DNA from: Nocardioides sp. BP30 | Lineage (GTDB): Bacteria; Actinomycetota; Actinomycetes; Propionibacteriales; Nocardioidaceae | DNA length: 64,000 bases | Assembly: GCF_029873215.1 (NCBI RefSeq) | Contig: NZ_CP123620.1 | Span: 1,178,001-1,242,000, forward strand | Direction of reading: 5' to 3' | Shown here: one piece after another, positions 1-9,603 of the stretch | Numbering within the stretch: the first letter of the stretch is position 1 | Layout of the letters: every line of letters starts with the position of its first letter | The notes under the pieces: generated by a model | Told to the model about the DNA's origin: nothing | Databases searched by the model: none | The model's input: the letters and a program-made list of their open reading frames with translations, nothing else | Translations under genes and position numbers: made by a program

Positions 1-429
1 ATCATCGAGGGCCAGCTCGCCGCCGGCGTACGCCGCAAGGCAGCGGAGTCGCGCGCCAGCGAGCTGCTGGTCCGGGTCGGTCTGGCCGGCCGCGAGACGT
101 CGTACCCCCGCCAGCTCAGCGGGGGTCAGCAGCAGCGGGTCGCCATCGCTCGGGCGCTGGCGAACGAGGTCGAGCTGATCCTCTTCGACGAGCCGACCAG
201 TGCCCTCGACCCGGAGATGGTCGGCGAGGTGCTCGGTGTCATGAAGGACCTCGCCGCCGAGGGTCTGACGATGATCGTCGTCACCCACGAGATCGGCTTC
301 GCCCGGGAGGCGGCCGACCAGGTCGTCTTCCTCGACGGGGGGCGGATCGTGGAGTCCGGCCCTCCGGGCGAGGTGCTCGCCAACCCCAGGAACGAGCGCG
401 CCCGCGCCTTCCTCTCCGCCGTGCTGTGA
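1..429 (+). CDS. Polar amino-acid ABC transporter ATP-binding protein (3' part)
   Basis: The 5' end lies outside the window; the frame is open from base 1 to the TGA at 427-429. The visible 142 residues are the C-terminal half of an ABC ATPase: signature LSGGQQQR near nt 115-138, Walker B LILFDEPTSALDPE near nt 175-216, and the switch His in VVTHE near nt 280-294. The SALDPE and H-loop spacing fits the GlnQ/HisP polar amino-acid group. It energises uptake at the inner face of the membrane. The solute-binding lipoprotein gene follows 40 bp downstream, so the permease genes are probably upstream of the window. Function class is certain; the substrate is inferred from the partner. Confidence 0.95.
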   Translation: MIEGQLAAGVRRKAAESRASELLVRVGLAGRETSYPRQLSGGQQQRVAIARALANEVELILFDEPTSALDPEMVGEVLGVMKDLAAEGLTMIVVTHEIGFAREAADQVVFLDGGRIVESGPPGEVLANPRNERARAFLSAVL

Positions 430-469
430 CGACGGCGGCGTACCACCCCACCCGAGAGAAGGAACATCC

Positions 470-1435
470 GTGAAGATCCTCAAGCCGACCGCCCTGGCCG
501 GGCTCGCCGTGACCCTGGTCGCTCTCGCGGGCTGCGGCAGCTCGTCCGACACGCTCAGCGCGGCGGACAAGAAGGTCGGAGCGCAGACGAGCACCTCGGC
601 CTCCGCCGACGCCATCCCCACCGAGGACGTCGTCTCGTCGGTGCAGACCGTGACGGCGCTGCACGACAAGCTGCCGGCGGCGGTGAGGTCCAGCGGCGTG
701 CTGACGCTCGGGACCACTCTGGCCACCGGTGAGGCCGGCCTGCCGCACGTCGGCTCCGACAGCGCGAACAAGCAGGTCGGACTCGACGTCGACCTGCGCG
801 ACGCGGTCGCCAAGGTGCTCGGCGTGAGCTGGAAGATCTCCGACGGCTCGTTCGAGACCATCGTGCCCGGCGTCCAGTCCGGCAAGTACGACGTCGGCCA
901 GGACAACTTCGCCGTCACCTCGGCCCGGCTGCCAGTGGTCGACTTCGCCACCTACCTCAAGGACGGCCAGGGCTTCGTGGCCGCCAAGAACAGCTCGCTG
1001 GGCGCCGTCACCAAGCTCACCGACGTCTGCGGCCACACGGTCTCCACGGGCACCGGCTCCAGCTTCCAGCAGATCCTGGATGCCGGCGTGAAGGAGTGCA
1101 GCGCGGCCGGCCTGAAGCCGTACACCCCGAAGTACTACAGCGACAACGCCTCGATCCTGCTCGGTCTGCAGAACGGACAGACCGACCTGTACTTCGGACC
1201 GACCCTCGGCGACAAGTACCTGGTCGCCCACCAGCCGAACCTGAAGTTCCTCGGCGAGGTCAGCTCCACCGACGTCGGCTTCGTCACCGCGAAGGGCTCG
1301 CCCCTCGCGCACGTCCTGGTCGACGCGGTCAACGAGCTCATCCACGACGGCACCTACGAGAAGATCTTCGCCAAGTGGGGCGTCGCCGGCTCCGGCATCA
1401 GCCAGTCCGAGTTCAACCCCAAGCCCGCCTTCTAG
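470..1435 (+). CDS. Amino-acid ABC transporter substrate-binding lipoprotein (SBP family 3)
   Basis: 321 aa, GTG start preceded by AGAAGGA at about 455-463. The N terminus is a lipoprotein signal with lipobox LAGC (Cys22), so the mature protein is probably lipidated and held on the outer face of the membrane. A Ser/Ala/Thr-rich linker of about 50 residues follows, then a family-3 periplasmic-binding fold from about residue 75: the SGVLTLG start strand, the VGLDVDLRDAVAKVLG region and the YDVGQDNFAVTSAR region. Two Cys (in DVCGHTV and KECSAAG) may form a disulfide. It should deliver a polar amino acid or similar small molecule to the transporter whose ATPase is encoded just upstream. Confidence 0.93.
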   Translation: MKILKPTALAGLAVTLVALAGCGSSSDTLSAADKKVGAQTSTSASADAIPTEDVVSSVQTVTALHDKLPAAVRSSGVLTLGTTLATGEAGLPHVGSDSANKQVGLDVDLRDAVAKVLGVSWKISDGSFETIVPGVQSGKYDVGQDNFAVTSARLPVVDFATYLKDGQGFVAAKNSSLGAVTKLTDVCGHTVSTGTGSSFQQILDAGVKECSAAGLKPYTPKYYSDNASILLGLQNGQTDLYFGPTLGDKYLVAHQPNLKFLGEVSSTDVGFVTAKGSPLAHVLVDAVNELIHDGTYEKIFAKWGVAGSGISQSEFNPKPAF

Positions 1436-1462
1436 AGCGGCGCTCGAGCAGAGGAGCAGCAC

Positions 1463-2266
1463 ATGACGATCCAGGAGACCGACGCCTTCACCGAGGAGTG
1501 GCAGGCCTGGCACCGGGCCAAGGACGAGCGTCTCGCCTCGCCGCACGGCTTCCTCGCCGTGACCGGCCTGCACTGGCTGACAGCGCAGGCGCAGCGCTGG
1601 GAGGACGCGCCGGGCGCCTGGTCGACGGGTCCCGAGGGTGTCTCGGTCGAGCTCGCCGACGGGGAGTCGCTGGTGGTCGACGGCGTACCCGTGACGGGCC
1701 GCCATGCCTTCGGCGTCATCCCGGAGCGCGGGGGCGTCGAGGCCGCGTTCGGCGATGCGGTCGTGGAGGTCGCCAAGCGCGGTGGCAACGACCTGATCCG
1801 GCCTCGCCATCCGGACAACCCGCTGCGGCTGTCCTTCGCGGGCACGCCGGCCTTCGCGCCGAGCCCGCAGTGGGCCCTCGCCGCGCGCTACGTCGCCTTC
1901 GACGAGCCCGTGCCGACCACTGTCGGCTCGGTCGTGGACGGACTCGAGCACGTGTACGGCGCCGTCGGGCGGCTGGAGTTCGAGCATGCCGGCGAGCGCC
2001 ATGCCCTGACCGCCTTCCCGGGGTTCGCCCCCGGCACGCTGACCGTGCTGTTCAGCGACGCCACCGCAGGCATCACGACGTACGGCGCGGTCCGCAGCCT
2101 GACCGTCGACGCACCCGCGACCGGTGGCGCGGTCGTCATCGACTTCAACCGGGCGACCAACCTGCCGTGCGCGTACACGCCGCACGCGACCTGCCCGCTG
2201 CCGCCGCCGGGCAACCGGCTGCCCTTCCCGGTCGAGGCGGGGGAGCAGACGCCGGTGACGGCCTGA
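1463..2266 (+). CDS. DUF1684 family protein
   Basis: 267 aa, ATG start with AGAGGAG seven to eight bases upstream. It matches the DUF1684 pattern: an N-terminal W..WH..KD..L..P.GFLA.TGLHWL segment, a central beta-rich part, and a C-terminal signature with FNRATNLPCAY and CPLPPPGNRLPF followed by AGE. The conserved Cys residues lie in that C-terminal block. No signal peptide or membrane segment is seen. The biochemical role of DUF1684 is not established to my knowledge. It follows the ABC transporter genes by 27 bp and could be co-transcribed with them, which might hint at a role with the imported solute, but this is only context. Confidence 0.85.
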   Translation: MTIQETDAFTEEWQAWHRAKDERLASPHGFLAVTGLHWLTAQAQRWEDAPGAWSTGPEGVSVELADGESLVVDGVPVTGRHAFGVIPERGGVEAAFGDAVVEVAKRGGNDLIRPRHPDNPLRLSFAGTPAFAPSPQWALAARYVAFDEPVPTTVGSVVDGLEHVYGAVGRLEFEHAGERHALTAFPGFAPGTLTVLFSDATAGITTYGAVRSLTVDAPATGGAVVIDFNRATNLPCAYTPHATCPLPPPGNRLPFPVEAGEQTPVTA

Positions 2267-2328
2267 GGGTCCCTTGCCGCCACCGCCGCGGGGTGTAGCG
2301 AGTGCCTCGCCGGGGCACCAGCGAGGTC

Positions 2329-3618
2329 ATGGACGACGTCGAAGTGGCAGTGGTCGGTGCCGGCGTGGCCGGGCTGCGCTGCGCCGCCCTGCTGCACGCC
2401 GCCGGTCGTGACGTCGTCGTCCTCGAGGCGAGCGACGGCGCCGGCGGGCGCATCCGCACCGACCGGGTCGACGGGTTCCTGCTCGACCGCGGCTTCCAGG
2501 TGGTCAACCCCGCCTACAACGCACTGCGCGCAGCCGTGGACGTCTCCGCGCTGGAGCTGCAGCCCTTCCCGGCCGGCGCCCGGGTGCTGGCCGACGGCGG
2601 CACCCACACCCTTGCGGATCCGTTCCGGGCGTTCCGGCTGGCCGGTGCCAGCGCGCTGTCGGCGCTGCCGCGACCCGCGGAGCTGTGGGCGCTGGGCAAG
2701 TGGGCGGCGCCGCTGCTGACGGGGCTGCAGAAGGAGCACGGGCTGCCGAGGCACCTGCTGCAGGGTCGGCCCGACGCGTCGCTGCGGGTCTCCCTGGATC
2801 GGGCCGGTGCCCACGGCCTGCTGCGCGCCACCCTCGAGCGCTACCTCGCCGGCGTCGTGCTGGAGGACGAGGGCGAGACGTCGGCGGCGTTCGCGCTGCT
2901 CCTGGTCAGGAGCTTCGTCCGCGGGACGCCCGGCCTGCCACGATCGGGGATGCAGGCGCTGCCCGACGCGCTGGCCGCCCCGCTGGCCGGCCGGATCCGC
3001 TACGGCGAGAAGGTCGACCGCCTCGAACGCAGCGACGCTGGCGCACGGATCCGGACCGCCGGCTCGACGATCTCGGCGGATCGGGTGGTCGTGGCCACCG
3101 ATCCGTGGGCGGCGGAGTCGCTGCTGGGCCGCTCCCGGCTCGCCGCCCCCACGCCCAAGGGCCTGGTCACCGACTGGTACACCGTCGACGAGGCGCCCGA
3201 GGAGACAGGCATCCTGCACCTCGACGTCCGCGCCGAGCGCGGCCCCGCCGTGAACGCCTGCGTCGTCTCCGCGGCCGCCCCCAGCTACGCGCCGCACGGC
3301 CGCCACCTCGTGCAGGCGACGAGCCTGCTGCCGGCGAGCAGCGAGCCTGCGCTGGAGCACGAGGTACGCCGGCACACCGCGGCGATGCTCGGTGCACCCG
3401 AGGCCGGCCTGAGCCTGCTGCGGCGCGACGTCGTACCGCACGCGCTGCCGGTGCAGCCGGCCCCCTTGCGCTTCCGGTCACCGCAGCGGATCGACGAGGT
3501 CACCCTCGTCTGCGGTGACCACCGCGACACCGCCTCCAGCCAGGGCGCCCTGGTCAGCGGCGCCCGGGCGGCGCATGCAGTGCTCGCCTCGCTGTCGGCC
3601 GTGGGGGACAGGCCGTGA
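2329..3618 (+). CDS. FAD-dependent amine-oxidase/protoporphyrinogen-oxidase-like enzyme
   Basis: About 429 aa from the ATG at 2329. The N terminus is a Rossmann FAD-binding site, VAVVGAGVAGL, followed by the second FAD strand VVVLEASDGAGGRIRT and the GFLLDRGFQVVNPAYN segment, typical of the NAD(P)/FAD amine-oxidase (Amino_oxidase, PF01593) superfamily. The C terminus ends in the FAD motif region VCGDH..ASSQGALVSG. An in-frame GTG at 2302 with better Shine-Dalgarno spacing would add nine residues; I prefer 2329 because homologues begin right before the first beta strand. The substrate cannot be told from sequence; phytoene-desaturase-like proteins and monoamine oxidases look alike at this level. 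Its stop overlaps the start of the next gene, so both are probably co-translated. Confidence 0.85.
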   Translation: MDDVEVAVVGAGVAGLRCAALLHAAGRDVVVLEASDGAGGRIRTDRVDGFLLDRGFQVVNPAYNALRAAVDVSALELQPFPAGARVLADGGTHTLADPFRAFRLAGASALSALPRPAELWALGKWAAPLLTGLQKEHGLPRHLLQGRPDASLRVSLDRAGAHGLLRATLERYLAGVVLEDEGETSAAFALLLVRSFVRGTPGLPRSGMQALPDALAAPLAGRIRYGEKVDRLERSDAGARIRTAGSTISADRVVVATDPWAAESLLGRSRLAAPTPKGLVTDWYTVDEAPEETGILHLDVRAERGPAVNACVVSAAAPSYAPHGRHLVQATSLLPASSEPALEHEVRRHTAAMLGAPEAGLSLLRRDVVPHALPVQPAPLRFRSPQRIDEVTLVCGDHRDTASSQGALVSGARAAHAVLASLSAVGDRP

Positions 3619-4532
3619 CGGCCGGAGAGCCGGCGCAGGGCATGACCGTGCTGGTCTCCGGGGCGACCGGCTTCGTCGGCAGCCGGCTGGTCCCGGCCCT
3701 GAGCAGCGCCGGCCACCGGGTGCGCGCGATGACCCGCCATCCCGACGACTACGAGGGCGCCGGCGAGCCGGTCTTCGGCGACGTCGGCGAGCCCGACTCG
3801 CTCACCGCCGCACTGGCCGACGTCGACGTGGCCGTCTATCTCGTGCACTCGCTCGGCGAGGCCGACTTCGAGCAGCGCGATGCCGACGCCGCGCGCGCCT
3901 TCGGGGTCGCGGCCCGCGACGCCGGCGTCCGGCAGCTGGTCTACCTCGGCGGTCTCGGTGAGGAGCGGGACGGGCTCTCCGCCCACCTGCGGTCGCGGCG
4001 GCAGGTGGAGGAGCTGCTGGCTGCCTCCGGCGTGCCGCTGACCGTGCTGCGCGCGGCCATCGTGGTGGGGGCGGGCGGGATCTCCTGGGAGCTGACCCGG
4101 CAGCTGGTGAAGAACCTGCCGGCGATGGTCGTGCCGCGCTGGGCGAGCACCCGCACCCAGCCGATCGCCATCGACGACGTCGTCCGCTACCTGGCCGGTG
4201 TGGTGGGCAACGAGAAGGCGTTCGGCCGGACCTTCGAGCTCGGCGGCGCCGACCGGCTCACCTACACCGCGATGCTGCAGCAGGCGGCCGAGGAGCTCCA
4301 CGGCCGCTCGCTGCCCATCCTGGAGGTACCGGTGCTGACCCCGCGGCTGTCGTCGTACTGGATCGCGTTGGTCACCGACGTCGACCCCACCACCGCGCGC
4401 AACCTGATCGACTCGATGGGCAACGAGGTCCTCCAACACGACGAGGGCATCCGCGAGCTCGTTCCGGGTGAGCCGCTGGGCTACCGCGAGTCGGTCCGGC
4501 GGGCGCTCGGGAAGTCTCCGCAGCAGGACTGA
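3615..4532 (+). CDS. NAD(P)-binding SDR / NmrA-like epimerase family protein
   Basis: 305 aa. The GTG start overlaps the preceding TGA (GTGA), so translation is coupled; an ATG at 3642 is an alternative start. An extended-SDR Rossmann site is seen near the N terminus, VLVSGATGFVGSRL, followed by the acidic strand regions, the membership motif VYLVHSLGEADFE, and QLVYLGGLGE. The classic YxxxK catalytic pair of epimerases is not obvious, which is typical of the NmrA/atypical SDR group that binds NAD(P) and acts as quinone reductase, UbiE-linked enzyme or sensor. Pairing with the FAD oxidoreductase upstream suggests a shared redox or lipid-modification step. The family is secure; the reaction is unknown. 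Confidence 0.85.
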   Translation: MTAGEPAQGMTVLVSGATGFVGSRLVPALSSAGHRVRAMTRHPDDYEGAGEPVFGDVGEPDSLTAALADVDVAVYLVHSLGEADFEQRDADAARAFGVAARDAGVRQLVYLGGLGEERDGLSAHLRSRRQVEELLAASGVPLTVLRAAIVVGAGGISWELTRQLVKNLPAMVVPRWASTRTQPIAIDDVVRYLAGVVGNEKAFGRTFELGGADRLTYTAMLQQAAEELHGRSLPILEVPVLTPRLSSYWIALVTDVDPTTARNLIDSMGNEVLQHDEGIRELVPGEPLGYRESVRRALGKSPQQD

Positions 4533-4591
4533 CGCGCTCACGAGCGCAGGGCCACCAGCGGTTGGATCCCGATGTCGAGTGCGACGATCCG

Positions 4592-5284
4592 CTAGAACAG
4601 GGGCGGTAGCACCAGCAGCACCACGACCGACCAGCTCACGTGGGTCAGGATCGGGGCCAGGACGCCGCCGGACGCGCGTCGCTCCAGCCCCACCACCAGA
4701 CCCAGCAGTACCGCGGCCAGGGCGAGCATCACGTTCCCGCTCGCGGCGGTGACGACGGTGTAGGCGATCGTGGTCCACAGCACCGGCCGCGACGGCACGG
4801 CCGCGTAGAGGGCACCGCGGAAGAACAGCTCCTCGGCCACCCCGTTGAGCGCTGTCACCAGCAGCAGCACCAGGAGCGAGCCCGAGCCCGTGTAGTCGAG
4901 CACGCCCGCGACCCGATCGCCGAGGTAGGGGATGTCGCGGACGATGAGCGCGCCCACCGCGAAGACCGCTGCCAGGGCGAGACCGAGCAGCACCGGCGCG
5001 ACCCATGGGCGCATCAGCCCGCGGGTGGTGGCGATCCGGCCCAGGTGCAGCTGCCCCGAGGCGAACGCTCCCGTGATCCAGACCGCCGCCAGCCCCAGCG
5101 TGGCCGGGTAGAACCAGGCGTTGCCGGGCTCCAGGTGCAGGGTCAGGCCGAGCACGACGGCGCCGAGCAGAGCGAAGGCGGCGGTCGTCCACTGCCGTCG
5201 CCGCAGCCTCGGCAGGGGCTCGCGGTGATCGCGCGGGACGGTGTCCCACAGCGACCGCCGCAACCAGATGAGGACGGAGTCCAT
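4592..5284 (-). CDS. CPBP family intramembrane glutamic endopeptidase
   Basis: 230 aa starting at the ATG 5284 (MDSVLIWL); longer in-frame extensions upstream are low-complexity and lie under the divergent promoter. It has about six to eight hydrophobic helices. The CPBP (CAAX protease and bacteriocin-processing, Abi) motifs are visible: EELFFRG (motif 1, catalytic Glu pair and Arg) and a C-terminal LTHVSWS (motif with His). The family cleaves or modifies membrane substrates inside the bilayer; its bacterial substrates are mostly unknown. It is divergent from the ACT-GNAT gene, with 97 bp between starts, and lies tail to tail with the SDR gene upstream. Confidence 0.88.
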   Translation of the reverse strand: MDSVLIWLRRSLWDTVPRDHREPLPRLRRRQWTTAAFALLGAVVLGLTLHLEPGNAWFYPATLGLAAVWITGAFASGQLHLGRIATTRGLMRPWVAPVLLGLALAAVFAVGALIVRDIPYLGDRVAGVLDYTGSGSLLVLLLVTALNGVAEELFFRGALYAAVPSRPVLWTTIAYTVVTAASGNVMLALAAVLLGLVVGLERRASGGVLAPILTHVSWSVVVLLVLPPLF

Positions 5285-5381
5285 GTGTTCGGAGGTTAAC
5301 CGGAGCGCCTCGGGTGATGCGTTGCGCCGCCGAAACGTCTGTGCAACACCCCTGCCGCATCGTGGCGGCAGGATCGGGTTC

Positions 5382-6302
5382 ATGCTCTGGCGGGTCCGCA
5401 CCACGCTCCCCGACCGTCCCGGCGCGCTCGCCGTCCTGGCCCGGCGCTGCGGCGAGTCAGGCGTCAACATCCTCGGCCTGCAGATCTTCCCCGGCGTCGA
5501 GGACGTCACCGACGAGCTGGTGCTGCGCACGCCGCTGGGGTGGGAGGCCGACCAGGTCGCCGAGCTGCTGGAGGACAGCGGCGGCAGCGGCGTGGTCGTG
5601 CTGCCCTCGCGGGAGTCCGCCCTGGTGGACCAGCCCACCCGCTACATCCGCGCCGCGCAGATGATCCTGGAGCGGCCGCTGTCCTTCCCGGAGGTGGTCG
5701 GACGGCTCTTCGACACCGACACCGAGGTTCGGGGCGACGTCCCCGCGGAGGGTCCCGACGACGTGATGGAGATGACGGTCGGCGACGTCGAGGTGCAGCT
5801 GCGCCGACGTACGCCGTTCACCGCCACCGAGCACGCCCGCAGCGCCGCCCTGGCCGACCTGGTGACCGACGTCCTGCGCCGCGACCGCGACTCGTCGGCG
5901 AGCTGGGCGAGCGAGCCGGTGCCGGGTGCCGCCGTCGCCCCGGACTACGTGGTGGACGGCCCCACCGTGACCGCCCTGATGGAGGGCGTGGTGGTGGGTC
6001 GAGCGACGGTGCACGACGAGGACGGCGCGATCGAGGGTGCGCTCGGGGAGGAGGCCTACCGGGTGACGCTGAGCGTCGAGCCGGCATGGCGTCGCCGGGG
6101 CATCGGCACCAGGCTCCTGATCCAGGTCTCCCGGCTGGCTCGGGCGCGCGGTGCGGATGCGCTGCTGCTGACCACCACCGCCGACAACCAGGCCGTACTG
6201 CCGCTGGTGCTGGCGGCGGGCATGCGCGGGCTGATCCGGATGGCCGGCGGGGAGCTGACGGTGCGGGTGCCGGTGCACAAGCTCCGGCCCCTCATGCTGT
6301 GA
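5382..6302 (+). CDS. ACT-GNAT fusion: amino-acid-responsive protein acetyltransferase candidate
   Basis: 306 aa, ATG at 5382 preceded by GCAGGA. Residues 1 to about 80 form an ACT domain (WRVRTTLPDRPGALAVLARR, SGVNILGLQIFP), the usual amino-acid-binding regulatory fold. A linker of about 100 residues follows, then a GNAT domain from about residue 190, with the acetyl-CoA pyrophosphate-binding loop V.PAWRRRGIGTRLL. ACT-GNAT proteins are known in actinomycetes as lysine acetyltransferases whose activity changes when an amino acid binds the ACT domain; which amino acid and which targets apply here cannot be read from the sequence. It sits 68 bp upstream of guaB but guaB appears to have its own promoter. 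Confidence 0.85.
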   Translation: MLWRVRTTLPDRPGALAVLARRCGESGVNILGLQIFPGVEDVTDELVLRTPLGWEADQVAELLEDSGGSGVVVLPSRESALVDQPTRYIRAAQMILERPLSFPEVVGRLFDTDTEVRGDVPAEGPDDVMEMTVGDVEVQLRRRTPFTATEHARSAALADLVTDVLRRDRDSSASWASEPVPGAAVAPDYVVDGPTVTALMEGVVVGRATVHDEDGAIEGALGEEAYRVTLSVEPAWRRRGIGTRLLIQVSRLARARGADALLLTTTADNQAVLPLVLAAGMRGLIRMAGGELTVRVPVHKLRPLML

Positions 6303-6358
6303 GCGAACATCGGGCCGAGAGCACGTTCGGCGTTTGGCCGCCCCCAGCGGTCTGAACG

Positions 6359-7885
<1,527 letters not shown>

Positions 7886-7889
<4 letters not shown>

Positions 7890-8587
7890 TGCGCCGCGCT
7901 GGTGCTCACGACACCGCGGGGGCGCGGCACCAGCGCGGCGCTGCTCTGGCCGATCCAGCGGGGGAGCGCGGCGCTCATCTCGCGTGTGCCGAGCACGTCG
8001 AGCTGACCGCCGGACAGGGCCTCGGTCCAGCCGCAGTCGCCGCGCCAGACCCGGGTGAGCAGCCGCAGCGGTGTGCGCACCGTCGCATCGACCGGGTAGC
8101 CGGGGTCGAAGTCGCACACGTCGGCACCCTCCGCCGAGACCACCAGCCACCAGTGCGAGACACGCGGCTCGACGTCGGTGAGCAGGAACGCGACGACCGT
8201 CCGGCGACGCGGCCACTCCTCGAGGTGCAGCGTGCGGCGCAGGTCCCAGAACAGCAGGTGCGGGTCCAGGTCCTCCTGACCGAGCTCGCCCACCCAGCGG
8301 GTGCCCCAGCTCTGCAGTGCCCGCACCACCGGCTCGAGCTCCTGGCCGCTGGCCGTCAGGTGGTAGGACGTGCGCTGGCCGGAGCCTCGGCGGGTGATCA
8401 CTCCGGCCCGCTCGAGCGTGCGCAGCCGCTTGGACAGCAGCGCCGGTGACATCTTCGGTACGCCGCGGCGCAACTCGTTGAAGTGGGTGCTCCCGAGAAG
8501 GAGCTCGCGCACGACCAGCAGCGTCCAGCGCTCGTCGAGCACCTCCATCGCCTTGGCCATCGGGCAGAACTGACCGTACGACGCCAT
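7886..8587 (-). CDS. HxlR-family winged-helix regulator with C-terminal ligand-like domain
   Basis: 233 aa from the ATG at 8587 (MASYGQFCPMAKAMEVL). The first 100 residues are an HxlR winged helix: CPMAKAMEVLDERWTLLVVR with the conserved Cys that senses oxidants or electrophiles in some members, LRRGVPKMSPALLSKRLR as recognition helix region and GQRTSYHLT as the wing. The remaining about 120 residues resemble the SCP2-like small-molecule domain often fused to this subgroup. The gene is divergent from a methyltransferase gene; the palindrome TGAACCG-TCGT-CGGTTCA between them is a likely operator. It probably controls itself and the methyltransferase. Confidence 0.88.
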
Positions 8588-8678
8588 CGGATCCCCTCCC
8601 TGCTCTCGATCCGCGACCGCTTCCTGCAGTAGACCCCCCGCCGCGAGCGAGGGGCAAGCGCAGGACCGGTACAGATCG

Positions 8679-8696
8679 TGAACCGTCGTCGGTTCA
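8679..8696. promoter_or_regulatory. Perfect inverted repeat, candidate HxlR operator
   Basis: TGAACCG (8679-8685), spacer TCGT, CGGTTCA (8690-8696), bounded on both sides by GATC. It lies between the divergent regulator (start 8587) and methyltransferase (start 8771) genes. A dimeric winged-helix protein would bind such an 18-bp dyad. Assignment to the adjacent regulator is inference. Confidence 0.55.
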
Positions 8697-8770
8697 GATC
8701 GCGCACTATCGAGCCTCCAGCGCGGCGGCTGAGGATCGTGGCTCCAACCACCGTCCTCGAAGGGGGAGCC

Positions 8771-9586
8771 ATGACCACCACCACCACCCATCCCGAGCTC
8801 AAGGCCCGTCACCGCGCGATGTGGGCTGCGGGCGACTACGCCCGGATCGCCGACGAGCTCGTCCCCGACGTCGGTCGGGCCGTCGCGGACGCCTGCTGGA
8901 TCGCGCCGGGCGAGCGCGTGCTCGACATCGGCGCCGGCACCGGCAACGCGGCCATCCCCGCGGCGCTGGCCGGTGGTGTCGTGACCGCCAGCGACCTCAC
9001 GCCCGAGCTGCTGGAGATCGGGCGGCGACGGGCGGCCGAGGCGGGCCTCGAGATCACCTGGGAGACGGCCGACGCGGAGGCACTGCCCTATGACGACGCG
9101 TCCTTCGACGTGGTGCTCTCCGCCATCGGCGTCATGTTCGCCCCGTTCCACCGGGCCGCTGCCGAGGAGCTGCTCCGGGTCACCCGTCCCGGTGGTCGCA
9201 TCGGTGTCGCGAGCTGGACCCCGGCCGGCTTCATCGGTCAGATGTTCGCGGCGATGAAGCCGTTCGCGCCCGCACCGCCCGAGGGCGCGCAGCCGCCGCC
9301 GCTGTGGGGCGAGGAGTCGCACGTCCGCTGGCTGTTCGGCGACCGCGTGAGGGGGTTGCGTGCCGAGCGGCGGGCGCTCGTCGTCGACGCGTTCACCACC
9401 GGCGCCGCCTTCCGCGACGCCTTCAAGGCCAGCTACGGGCCGACGCTGGTGGCCTACCGCTCGCTGGGCGGGGATGCGGAGCGGATCGCCGCGCTGGACC
9501 GGGTGCTGGCCGACCTGGGGGACCGGCACCTGGACGAGGGCCGGATGTCCTGGGAGTACCTCGTGGTGACGGCGCAGCGCGCCTGA
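8771..9586 (+). CDS. Class I SAM-dependent methyltransferase
   Basis: 271 aa, ATG at 8771 with AGGGGGAG eight bases upstream. Rossmann methyltransferase motifs: motif I VLDIGAGTGNAAIP, acidic strand end VVTASDLTPELLEIG, AEALPYDDASFDVVLS (motif II region) and LLRVTRPGGRIGVASW. This is the Methyltransf_11/25 group acting on small molecules; the substrate is not recognisable. It is divergent from an HxlR regulator with a dyad operator in between, so expression is probably inducible, perhaps by a toxic or signalling compound that the enzyme methylates. guaB3 begins 18 bp downstream but carries its own -10 box. Confidence 0.88.
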   Translation: MTTTTTHPELKARHRAMWAAGDYARIADELVPDVGRAVADACWIAPGERVLDIGAGTGNAAIPAALAGGVVTASDLTPELLEIGRRRAAEAGLEITWETADAEALPYDDASFDVVLSAIGVMFAPFHRAAAEELLRVTRPGGRIGVASWTPAGFIGQMFAAMKPFAPAPPEGAQPPPLWGEESHVRWLFGDRVRGLRAERRALVVDAFTTGAAFRDAFKASYGPTLVAYRSLGGDAERIAALDRVLADLGDRHLDEGRMSWEYLVVTAQRA

Positions 9587-9591
9587 GCCAC

Positions 9592-9597
9592 TAGGAT
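9592..9597 (+). promoter_or_regulatory. -10 element of guaB3, consistent with a leaderless mRNA
   Basis: TAGGAT ends six bases before the guaB3 GTG at 9604; no Shine-Dalgarno intervenes. Same sequence and spacing as at guaB. Confidence 0.6.
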
Positions 9598-9603
9598 CGG
9601 CGG

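Noticed and set aside
281..2185. Very long antisense open frame opposite the ABC binding-protein and DUF1684 genes
   Set aside because: High GC content gives long stop-free frames on the opposite strand; the translation has no recognisable domain and the sense genes are well supported.
3285..5360. Long minus-strand frame (691 codons) over the SDR and CPBP genes
   Set aside because: Arg/Ala/Gly-rich shadow frame; the CPBP motifs lie in a different frame with a clear start at 5284.
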